Source of the DNA: Epiperipatus broadwayi
Lineage: Eukaryota > Onychophora > Udeonychophora > Euonychophora > Peripatidae
Direction of reading: 5' to 3'
NCBI GenBank assembly: GCA_028023455.1
Contig: JAQFVV010006197.1
Coordinates: forward strand, 16,549,254 to 16,613,253
Length of the DNA: 64,000 nucleotides
Numbering within the stretch: position 1 is the stretch's first letter; each line of letters starts with the position of its first letter. Position numbers and translations under genes: made by a program. Shown one piece after another: positions 1 through 9,000 of this stretch. A model generated the notes under the pieces. That model searched no databases and was not told where the DNA came from. It worked only from the letters and a program-made list of their open reading frames with translations.

Positions 1-187
1 AGTTAAATGTAAGATAAAGTAACAATTAATACAACTTCCATCTAAGAAGATTAAAAATAAACATATTTACATTTTCAAAGCATTCATAAAAAAATAAATA
101 AATATCGATACAAGTTTTACCTTAAAATACTCATTACATGAATTGTCTCAAAATATCTCAAATAATTTGAGACCAACATATTATTGA

Positions 188-571
188 TCAGACATAAGGT
201 ACTGGCTGAAGACTTCTGGCATTATATGTACCCTTTAAACCATCAGAGGTACAAATGACATAAGCATTAACCACTACCTCTCTCAATTTGGTATGGCCTT
301 TCATATAAATTGTAAAACTTTTTGAATTTATGTTTCTGTGGATGACTAACATGGGGATGTGAACTAATATGAAATCTCCTACATTAAATGATCTAGGATG
401 CTGTGGCCCTTGTAATCTATACCTATCTCCCATCTTGGCCATGTTGTCTCTAGCTTTAACAATATCATTATCATGATTCAATTCTTCTGGTATGACAGGT
501 AAAGGAGTTCCAACCACAAGTGACTCCTCGCCCAAAATGCAATCACATAGAGGTAAAACCAGTAGACTCAT
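188..571 (-). pseudogene. integrase C-terminal domain (gypsy 1)
   Basis: A frame of 127 codons ends the pol region. It contains RSFNVGDFILVHIPML and, near its end, LKGTYNARSLQPV, resembling the SH3-like C-terminal fold of gypsy integrases (GD.VLV.... and .YN.RSL.PY). No chromodomain is visible. Bases 1-187 to its left hold only AT-rich sequence; I see no clear polypurine tract or LTR start there. Confidence 0.75.
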
Positions 572-1253
572 TCTGAGTTGTATTGATGTAAGCTAACACT
601 GACTTTAACTGATTCACCCATCCCTGATGATTTCCATCAAGATGTACCCTAAAGGATCGACTTAATTCTCTCATCACTCTTTCACACAGGTTAGATTGTG
701 GGTTGCATATAGAGATGAGTACTGATTTAATATTCTGAATCCGTAGCCAATTCTTCCACTGTGATTACATGAATGCAGTGGCATGATCAGTAAGTATAGA
801 TTCCGGTTTCCCGATTATTGGAAATTGAGAGTCTGGCAGTACTCTTATAACCTCACTGGCTGATGTTTTCTTTACTGGGTATGCTGTTACATATTTTTTA
901 AACAAATCATAGGCCACCAGTAAAAATTTAAAATGGCAATAAGATGGTAATGGCCCATAAAAGTCAATGGCGAAAATTTCGCTGGGTTTCCCTGGTAAAA
1001 TAGGCTGCCATTTTCCCGCATATGACTTATTCAAAAATTTTGTCTTTAAACAAATTTCACATGACTGGATCACATCTAGTATAGATGCATACATGCTTGG
1101 CCAATAAAATAATCTACGCAGAGCATGTTCTACTTTCCTAGGACCATAATGCCCACAGAGACAGTGTAGATAATTAACAAGCTTTCTCCTCATACAAACA
1201 GAAATAAAAACCTTCCAAGATCCTGGATTTGCAAGATCAACTTGGTACATCAA
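572..1253 (-). pseudogene. integrase, zinc-binding and catalytic core (gypsy 1)
   Basis: The zinc-binding domain shows LHCLCGHYG, then FYWPSMYASI and CEICLKTKF (a His/Cys pattern with W/F-YWP-M). The core shows FAIDFYGPLPS (first catalytic Asp), SILTDHATAF (second Asp, usual LTDHGTQF) and, after a frame break near 765, CERVMRELSRSFR containing the catalytic Glu in its usual setting (N..ERVMREL). All three catalytic acids can therefore be located, but in two frames. Integrase joins cDNA ends to the host chromosome. Confidence 0.88.
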
Positions 1254-1256
1254 TAT

Positions 1257-1559
1257 TCACTTTGATAATCGATATCGCATCACTTCACCATTGCCCATTA
1301 GTTCTGTATTCTCCCTGGCTACATTATTATTATTCAATTGACATACTACTGATCCAAGTTTAGTATCCTGTAATTGGAGTTCAGCAATATTTTCTAATTC
1401 TGTTTCCACTGAATCATCAACCACTAAAGTAATGGCCATTAAAATCACATTTTCTGTATCACTTACTGATTGGTTTGTAAAATTAATTGGATTCCGGCTA
1501 AGGATATCAGGAATTACATTATTTTTGCCTTGACAATATTGCACAGTATAATCAAATTA
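1257..1559 (-). pseudogene. RNase H-integrase connection (gypsy 1)
   Basis: A frame of 95 codons begins MQYCQGKNNVIPDILSRNP, the gypsy phrase (GK.N..AD.LSR) that links RNase H to integrase. The rest is an acidic, low-complexity spacer. It was cut from the RNase H frame by the 59-bp duplication at 1501-1618. No catalytic residues are expected. Confidence 0.75.
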
Positions 1560-1618
1560 AGGATATCAGGAATTACATTATTTTTGCCTTGACAATATTG
1601 CACAGTATAATCAAATTA
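1501..1618. repeat. 59-bp perfect tandem duplication in gypsy 1
   Basis: Units 1501-1559 and 1560-1618 are identical. The duplication lies at the RNase H/connection boundary and breaks the reading frame, since 59 is not a multiple of three. Identity between copies shows it is recent relative to the decay of the element. Confidence 0.95.
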
Positions 1619-2345
1619 CTGTAGGAATAGACTCCACCTCATCAAGCGATCATTATTTAAATATGCCTTACTCAAAAATTCCAAGCTCTTATGGTTTGTT
1701 ACTACTATCACTTGTGATCCCAATAAAAACTGCTTGAGCTTAGAAAAAGCCCATACCACTGCCAGAGCTTCCTTTTTCGTTACCGAGTAATGCAGTTCCG
1801 CACCTTTCAACCTATGACTTAAGAAGTATAAGACTAAGGGATTTCCATCTTTATCCCTCTGGTAGAACACTACTCTGAGTCCATATCTGCTATTATCAGT
1901 TTGCACATAAAATTGTTGTTTGAAATCTGGGTAGTGCAAAACCACCAATTCCAAAAATTTGAACTTTATTCTTTCCAACTCTTCTTGATGGACATCTAAC
2001 CATTTCCACCTATTTTCCTTTTTAAGCAACTGTGACAGATGTATTGTATCGAAAGCAAAGTTCTGATAAAAACAATGATAAAATTTGCACAATCCGAAAA
2101 ATGAATGCAATTGCTTCTTATTTTCAAGTCTAAGAAAATTCCTAATGGCTGCAATCTTGCTGGGGTGGGGTCTAATTCCTCCTGCACCTACAAGATGACC
2201 TAAAAAGGCAATCTTCTCAGTGGCAAAGGTGCTCTTCTTTAAATTGATTTTGATATTCTTATCTTTACACTCTTGAAGAAACATGTCTAAATGTTGTAGA
2301 TGATCAGTCATATTCCTTGATGCTAAAACAATGTCATCTATATAC
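1616..2345 (-). pseudogene. reverse transcriptase C-terminal half and RNase H (gypsy 1)
   Basis: The minus strand resumes with QYIDDIVLAS (RT motif C, both Asp present), then FLGHLVGAGGIRPHPSK (motif D/E region) and LHSFFGLCKFY. RNase H follows with FYVQTDNSRYGLR, HYSVTKKEALAVVWAFSKLK and VVTNHKSLEFL. In the usual gypsy RNase H the last motif is TDHKSL, so an Asp that normally binds metal reads Asn here. The left boundary of the insertion abuts the YIDD codons. The frame ends at a 59-bp tandem duplication. Confidence 0.9.
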
Positions 2346-3126
2346 TGTACCGTTTATTTATATACGGTGCAAATATATTGGCATTTGGTAAAAGCTAAAA
2401 AAATAAAAGTTTAGAGTTTTTTTTGACTATAATTTTTTTTTTTTAAAAAAAAAAAACATACAATGAAAGTTAAATTATTCTTTCGTATTTTTTTTTATAT
2501 AATTAGAAATAAAAGTAGAATTGGAGAGAACAAAAGAATTCCAAAAGTAAAAAAAAAAGATAAGCTAAAAGAAAAATATTTTAGCTAATTAAAGATGGCC
2601 AAAAAACTTGATAAAAAAATGAGAACTTAGTAATTGAAAAATGATAAAGACCGTATAAGATTATAAACACAAAATGCCATGATAATAGCATGCGCAGAAG
2701 TCTGAAAACTGGACCTTAGTATAAAAAGGAGGGGTTCGGTTGGAGGAATGTTTTGGTTTGCCTGATATTCTTTTGGTTGGTTTTGGATTAAAGAATCCAG
2801 ACCACTCTACGATGAAAAAGTTCTTCATGTGAGAGTAGACCGGAGCTTTAGCTGACATCGTTACTGATGGACACCAGAGAAGCTTACGCGACTAGCCTAT
2901 GGAACCAGCACCAAGATCAATTTATAATCAATGGCCGTGAGCTTATTTTAACCCCGAAAAACTATGCATAGTTATCTACAACCATCGTGAATTTCACTAA
3001 AACTTACCAGTAAGTTAAGACTACTTATTCCTGATTGTGACAGTCTTAAAATAATCCCGATAGAGACTTTCATTTTTTTAGTACAAGAGACTTTCGTTTA
3101 TACCAGAACTTTTTAATTAATTATTT

Positions 3127-4400
3127 GTTTGTCATCAATGAGCCACCATATACCACTGGATGGTGCTGTTTTTACGCTAAAACACATAAAAATGCCGTTT
3201 CCGCGGCCGACACGTTTGAACCCGCGTTTTCTATAACACAGCTTTTTTGTTGTACTACAGATTGCAGGCCGCTATGTCGCATCGCAGTACAGCATGTATG
3301 TTTATGCAGCAAATACATTTTCCAATTCGCACAGTTTATAAAATGGTTGTGGCTTGGGGAGAGGGTGTGTTTTTTTGAATTGGATGGAAATGTTATTTTC
3401 ATTGGATTTTTTTTTATTTCAAAGTATTGAAATGTTCAGATTTTGTAAAGTAATAATTAACAGACTTTTTACACCGTAGTGTATCGAAGTTTTAAGTAGT
3501 AAATGTTGACGAGATATATGTATAAAGTTAATTGGAATAAGGTAATGCGTCAAGTAACGTACTGTTCGTAACATTTCTACGAGACATTTTAAGATTGTAC
3601 CGAGTGTATATTTTTGAAATAAAAAAGAGCATTAACAAAAAAATATCCAGTAAGAAAAGTACAATTGTACACTGTTTTTTTAAATGTCATAAAAATCATA
3701 TATTATAAACATTTTATATATATATTTGTCGTTGTTTAAAAAAGTTTTTGTTTCTTTCTTTTCTCCGACTACTGTTATACTTTGTTGACTATAGTTTACA
3801 TTTATTGTTATCATTTATTTTATAGATGTTAGTAAAAAAAAATATTTACAAAAATACGATTTTGATATTTTTTATTTTAACCGTAAACCTAACCCTAAAA
3901 CTAACCCTAAAACTAACCCTAAAACTGACCCTAAAGCTAACCCTAAAGCTAACCATAAAACTAACCCTAAAACTAACCCTAAACTAACCCTAAAACTAAC
4001 CCTAAAGCTAACCATAACAACTTTTACTTTTAGTTGTCATTCTATTTGAAATAAAAAATAGCGGTAAACAACAACAAAAAAAGCCGTAATCTCAGTAAAA
4101 AAATCTCAGATAGAAAGTTGATTTTTTTAATAAAAAGAAAACTAAAAAAGATGAATCAAATTGTAATTTGTTTATTTTATTTTACATTTATTATTATCAT
4201 TTAATTTGTATACGTTAATAAAAAATAATATTTAAAATAAATAATATTTAAAAAAGACGATTTTCTTTTGTTTTTATTTTCACATTACAAAAAACACATC
4301 AAAATGATTATAATTAACGGCCCGTGAATGATCATATTTTATAGTTTAAGTGTGATAACTGCGCCATCCAGTGGGATATGGTTGCTCATCGACGACAACC
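3127..4400. mobile_element. 1.27-kb non-autonomous TIR element with 8-bp TSD (hAT-like)
   Basis: Imperfect terminal inverted repeats of about 45 bp start GTTTGTCATCAATGAGC on the left and, read from the right end, GGTTGTCGTCGATGAGC; both continue into an ACTGGATGG block. They are flanked by identical 8-bp copies of AATTATTT (3119-3126 and 4401-4408). Eight-base duplications are typical of hAT elements but also of some other superfamilies. No transposase frame is present; open frames in 3125-3430 match nothing I know. It contains the telomere-like array at 3888-4018. Confidence 0.8.
3888..4018. repeat. telomere-like 12-mer array (CTAACCCTAAAA)n
   Basis: About ten imperfect copies of the 12-mer CTAACCCTAAAA, with variants (AAAG for AAAA, ACCATA for ACCCTA, one GACCC). 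It is not a pure CCCTAA array: the unit is a CCCTAA-type hexamer plus an altered hexamer. It is internal to the TIR element, so it travelled with the element and is not evidence of a nearby telomere. Confidence 0.9.
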
Positions 4401-4976
4401 AATTATTTTATTTTATTGATCGTGTCATGTTTGAATTAATATGTGTTCTTTCTAATTTACTTGATTAGGAATTCTCATTTTAACTTAAACAGATTTTTAA
4501 TCTGTTATAATAAAAAATATTTCTAATATCAATTTTCATTTGTACGTTATTAATAAGTTATTATTTTTTATTATTAAATTTATTATTAGTTTAATAAGAT
4601 TTAAAAACGTAATTTACCTTTGCCAATATGTTTGAATAAGCCCAGGAATAATAATCTTAAAAAAATAATTCTCGTTACGGTATGATGCAATACCGATTAG
4701 TTTAAAAGTATTTTTCTTTTTTTATTTGCGAGACGTTATTTGACGATTTCAGCGAACTCTTTAGAATAAAAGGTCCTGGCGCCCATATTAAATAAATTAA
4801 AAGCTGATTTTGTCGATAGCATAATTCTCAACAATTAATTGGCCGAGTTGATCAGGAAATATAGCTCTGTTTTTTTAGAAATAGAAATACAACTTTCTTC
4901 TTTTTGACATAACTTGATCAACTCGCACATTTATAATGCATATAGGGGCCTAGAAAAACGGAAAACATTATAATAC

Positions 4977-5414
4977 ATTACCAGTAGGTTTTTGACATCA
5001 GTAGACAAGACTTGGTCTAAACAGCAGATCAAACTGGCTCCACTATTGACAATCCAAAGGGCATTCTTTGAAAAATATACAATTGTCCCTCATATTTAAA
5101 AGATGTAAACTTCTGATCCTGTGAATGCAAATAAATTTTCCAATAACTGGAAGTCAAGTCCACACTAATGATTACCTTTTTTCCTTTAAAACGAGCCAAT
5201 AACTCCTGCATAACTGGAGGAACATCACATTCTGAAATGGTCCTATGATTCAACCATCAAGCATCCAAACAAACACGAGCTGATCCATCCTTTTTTTCAC
5301 AATAACTAGAGGATTATTGAATGCTGAGGCAGATTTTCGGATGACACCCCATTCTATCATCTGTTGAATTTTCTCACCCACCTCTTTCTTATATTGGTAG
5401 GGTATTGAGTAAGA
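4977..5414 (-). pseudogene. reverse transcriptase, N-terminal half (gypsy 1)
   Basis: Minus-strand motifs in order are SIPYQYKKEVGEKIQQMI, WGVIRKSASAFNNPLVIVKK, ARVCLDA, VIISVDLTSSYWKI (motif A with its Asp) and FQRMPFGLS (motif B region). After FGLS a small indel shifts the frame; the coding sense then continues to about 4977 and stops just before the expected catalytic YIDD box. The box reappears at about 2340, across the insertion. RT copies element RNA into cDNA. This half contains one of three catalytic aspartates. Confidence 0.88.
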
Positions 5415-6119
5415 CTAATATTGAAACGGTTCCTGATTATTCAATCGAATCTGATGTGTATATTCTCTGATAATTACAGGTTGTTTTGATAATACATCTT
5501 TATATTGACACAATAATTGATATAAAGTTTCCTTTATTTCTGTGGTCAAACTAAATGTGTCATTTAATCTCAATCTAACATCAAGATCAGTTGTAACTGT
5601 CTTAATACAATTCAGCCCTAAAGATTGATGAAGCACATATTGTTCAAAGTTAATTATTTTGCCTTTACATACCAAATGTTTTTCAACATAATCAATGATA
5701 CAACGACGCAATTGCATAAAATCCAACCCTAAAATCATGGTATGCATTAGTCCAGTCATGATCAAGAATACATGTTCCTGATTCATTAAGTTCAATTGTA
5801 TCTTTAACCATACTTGCTGAGGAACCAATTTAACCTTGCGACCATTAGCCAAGGTTACTTGAAAATATTGCTTAATTGGCAAGGATGGAAGAATCACACT
5901 TTCTTCTTGAAGTTGATGATATAATTCATCACTAATAAGAGATTCCTGACTACCAGTATCAATTAAGGCTTTAATTTTAATTTTCTTCACCATGACAGCA
6001 ATTTCTGGACAATTACTAAAGAAAGGTTGACTATCCAGTTCTTCAATTCCAAAATCATCTACATCAAATCCCAATGAATTCACAGCTAAAGTTAAATTTT
6101 CCCTCCCTATAATACTCAT
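5415..6119 (-). pseudogene. aspartic protease and entry to RT (gypsy 1)
   Basis: An open frame of 234 codons contains the retropepsin active-site motif ALIDTGSQESLIS (residues about 50-62) and, about 75 residues later, MILGLDFMQ, the usual second protease landmark. The last third resembles the spacer leading to RT and ends near residues reading REYTHQIRLNN, a typical gypsy pre-RT phrase. The protein would cut the Gag-Pol precursor. The active-site Asp-Thr-Gly is intact, but the frame ends before the RT, so the copy is not functional as a polyprotein. Confidence 0.85.
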
Positions 6120-6269
6120 CAGCCCCCGCAGTGAGGAACATTGCCATGAGGCCCTATCTAGTTTAATGGCTGGCCTGCAATTCCAGCCACTGGAATCTTA
6201 ACTCTTGTACTATGGGTGCTATATGGATAATTTCCCGGTTGTGAATTGGCATTATGACCATATTCTCTA

Positions 6270-6560
6270 TTCCTGTCACAAACCTCACATTCTCGGTATG
6301 GGATTTGTCTTCTTGATCGATGATAATTTTTGGGCAGTTTCTTGAGAAGGACCTATAAATTGGTTTCTTGGGGTATCATAAATCAAACTTGCTACAGAGA
6401 AACTAGGATTATCCCTCTTAGTTCTAGGTTGAGCACCATAAGCATTCTCTCCAGTTTCCAATGTTCCTAGAATGTCTGCCACTTCTTCCACTGTGTGTCT
6501 GTCTGCTGCCACCAATACCTGATCAATGTGATGAGGCTGATTTCGGCGTAAAATTCTCAA
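6270..6560 (-). pseudogene. gag C-terminal/nucleocapsid remnant (gypsy 1)
   Basis: An open stretch of 91 codons (6560-6285) is followed in another frame by CEVCDRNREYGHNA near 6245-6290. That resembles a CCHC zinc knuckle (C-x2-C-x6-H) lacking its last Cys. Nucleocapsid knuckles bind the element RNA. The stretch lies directly upstream of the protease frame, as expected for gag-pol. The missing Cys and the frame break indicate decay. Confidence 0.5.
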
Positions 6561-6719
6561 AATTTGTGTCTCAGAAAGTGAAAAGCAGTTAAGGTTCGAA
6601 ACTTAGCAACTTGCTGTCTGAAGAATTGGGTATAACTCCCTTTATGAGGAGCATATTTCTCATGAGAAAGATAGTGATGAATACATTACTCATAATGGCC
6701 TGACAATAGTGCCATAAGT

Positions 6720-7168
6720 CTGAGGCCTTTCAAATAAAGATCGCCACCATTCTTTAGCCAACGTGTACAAATGATTATTAGCAACGGCCAATTTTTCCTT
6801 CTCAGACAACACATTAAGAGTAAATAACTCCTCCAATGTGCTTAAATATTCCATGGGGTTTCATTATATTCCCCCTTAAACACTTTCACATTAATAAATC
6901 GGGAAGCATCATGATTGACACAATGACCCCTAGTTGCTGGGAATGGCACACTATGAGATCCTATAAAATCAATCATTGCTCCTTCATTAGAAATTTGATT
7001 AGCACATTGTCGATGATTGGTCTCTTGTAGTTGAGTTCTCATAACCATTCCATCTTTAAAGTAGTCCTGGTCTGCAACACTATTTTTCACCCTATTTTTA
7101 TCCATCTCCAATACATACCCTTCCAATTGCTTTTGCAAATCTGTTATGCATTCATGATTGACCATCAT
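6720..7168 (-). pseudogene. gag capsid-region remnant (gypsy 1)
   Basis: The minus strand reads a Lys/Glu-rich linker and then VKVFKGEYNETPW at about 6842-6880, which resembles the entry of a gypsy capsid domain. After a frame change it continues with EKLAVANNHLYTLAKEWW near 6720-6840, similar to the helix with conserved Trp residues in retroelement capsids. The region would form the particle that packages element RNA. It is broken by frame changes and stops. Assignment rests on position between the coiled-coil gag start and the protease plus the Trp-containing helix. Confidence 0.5.
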
Positions 7169-7678
7169 GACTGATTTATTTTCTCAACTTGAACACAGAC
7201 ATTCACAACATCCTTCTTTATCTCTGCCTCTCTGCTGATTCCCATCTCATAGAATTCCAAATTTTTTCTCTATCTGTTCCATCTTAACATCTATTTCCTG
7301 AAAATGACTTGAGACCACATTATTTATTGTTTCCATCTTCTCGTTAATATCTCGTAAATCATTATGGGCAGTTGACTGAATCGTATCCTCACAGTATTCC
7401 TTATTAAGTTGAATAAATTTGTCTCGCTGTAAGTTTACAGCAACTATGACCTCAGATTTTATAACTGCATATACATTTTTAGTGAAGACTCAATTTTAGC
7501 TTTGAATGTCTGAAGTTCACTCTGTAACTTTTACTATCCTCATCAACTATCCTCATCAACTCTTTTCTGAAACTCTTGATATTCTCCCCTAGACTTTTCA
7601 AATTCAGCATGTATTCCCCTAGTTTCTTTTCTCATCCCATCACTAACCTCATCAAACATAGCTTTTAGGGAAATAGCT

Positions 7679-7948
7679 TCAAACCGACATTCCTCTATAA
7701 TTTTTTAATTCTTCTTTAAATCTGGCCTCTAATTCTTGAGAATTAGCTTTTATTTCTGCCTCCAATTTTTGGGAACTAGCTTTTATTTCTTGAGAATTAG
7801 CTTTTATCTCTCCCTCCAATTTTTGGAAATTAGTTTCCAATTTAGTCTCCAACCTAGCCTCCCTTTCATCAGCATCAGCTTTCATCAGGTTCATTAAGTC
7901 TTGCAAATTAATGCCACCACCACTGGGTATTTCATTAATGTTCTCCAT
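7679..7948 (-). pseudogene. gag N-terminal coiled-coil fragment (gypsy 1)
   Basis: A frame of 89 codons starts at an ATG at 7948 and is rich in Glu, Lys and Gln, with repeating short blocks such as KLEAEIKANSQ and EIKASSQ. The DNA beneath these blocks is itself repeated, so the coiled coil grew by internal duplication. Gag N-termini of many gypsy elements carry such a helical region ahead of the capsid domain. The following 500 bases on the minus strand continue Glu/Lys-rich helical coding in broken frames. I assign gag from composition and position, since the protease follows downstream. No enzymatic motif is expected here. Confidence 0.6.
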
Positions 7949-9000
7949 GTTAATATTAATATAAGTATTCTATATATAACAATTATTATCATTCAAGGCT
8001 TGTCTCCCCCCTTGCCTTTATCCTACATCACCATTAATTATCCAATAACTATAGCTATTCAATGACTCATTAATTTCATAAAATTATGACCCTTTTGGCC
8101 TATAAAAAATGTTGATTGACACTATGGCAAATGTAATATAATACTTGCCACCAACAATTATAATTACAATAGTAAGACTTTTGGTCCACAATATGCTTAA
8201 ACAGTTTTAACCATAAATGAAGTTTAATAAAACTTATCATGACTGAACATAGTCATCGAACCCTTAAATTGTTTGCATCATTTATAATAATATGCCTGTC
8301 ACCAACAATCATCACTTAAAGCCACTTAGTTGGTTGCGCCATTTGTAATGGAATGTAAATATGTGAGAAGAAAATAATGTTCCAAACGTTGGACGACAAT
8401 TGTAATGGAACGTAAATGTATTAAAATAAGAAGCCCCTAAATGTTGGTAGGCCAATTGTAATGGAAAATATGTAAATCAATATAAATGAAGAAAGATGAA
8501 TAAACAGTGGATAATCAATATAGCATGTCATATATGCCATATGTAAAAAAAAATGATGTGGCCTAAATTATTGAGCAGCATATATAATAGAAAAGACAAT
8601 TTGAAACTCTATGTGTAATCAACAATCATTAATTGACTAAGACTCATGATGTCACAACATTATAATGGAATATGTTATCGCCTAAATTATTTGATTTATA
8701 AATTCAGTCTATAAATTGCACCATTTATAATGGATAGATTATATTAGAAATAAAGAAAAGATTTGGATAAGATATACCTATGAGGCATCCATAAATTAAT
8801 CAGGTTTCATAGTAACTTGTCAACTATAATAAAATGCATGTGCCATGCAAGAAGAAAGAACATATCTTCCATCATTCAACTCAATATAAATATAATGCAG
8901 ATAAGAAGTGTAATGCCTATTTAATAGCATGTTATACACATATTAAGTTAAAATAAACTGCCTATAAATGAATATACTAAAATATACTATTACCATGGCT
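7949..9000. other. probable 5' leader/LTR of gypsy 1, repeat-bearing, no gene
   Basis: No coding frame. On the minus strand the motif TTCCATTACAA recurs at about 60-70-base spacing (around 8340, 8395, 8455), each followed by CCAAC-containing sequence, like U3 repeats of an LTR. The position upstream of gag fits a 5' LTR or leader, but no second LTR copy is in the window to prove it. Confidence 0.4.

Larger units (their letters stand above)
2346..4972. mobile_element. 2.6-kb insertion inside gypsy 1 RT, family unknown
   Basis: The RT coding sense stops at about 4977 and resumes at 2345. Removing the block would rejoin the catalytic VMYIDD region with one copy of ATAC, present at 2342-2345 and 4973-4976, so a 4-bp target duplication is possible. 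Ends are weakly inverted (TGTACCGTTT on the left; the right end read backwards contains TGTTTTCCGTTT). Near the right end GAGTTGATCA (4845-4854) is inverted at 4914-4924. No transposase frame is seen. Without the nested element it would be about 1.35 kb, so it is probably non-autonomous. The family is not identified. Confidence 0.7.
188..7948 (-). mobile_element. Ty3/gypsy LTR retrotransposon 1, degenerate, split by insertion
   Basis: Reading down the minus strand, pieces occur in the gypsy order gag, protease, reverse transcriptase, RNase H, integrase. Each is broken by stops, frameshifts or insertion, so the copy is dead. The RT is interrupted between 2345 and 4973 by a 2.6-kb insertion. 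The integrase follows RNase H, which is the Ty3/gypsy rather than the Ty1/copia order. No envelope frame is seen. I could not find a matched pair of LTRs: the 3' LTR may lie off the left edge of the window, and the 5' LTR or leader is probably in the repeat-bearing stretch right of 7948. Confidence 0.9.

Noticed and set aside
3172-3402. Open frames on both strands in 3125-3430
   Set aside because: They overlap each other within a non-autonomous TIR element and show no transposase or other domain.
3888-4018. A real chromosome end
   Set aside because: The array is short, impure, and lies inside a TIR element with an exact target duplication.
2346-4972. Helitron as identity of the outer insertion
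   Set aside because: There is a hairpin near one end, but no TC start, no CTRR end, and a probable short target duplication, which Helitrons do not make.
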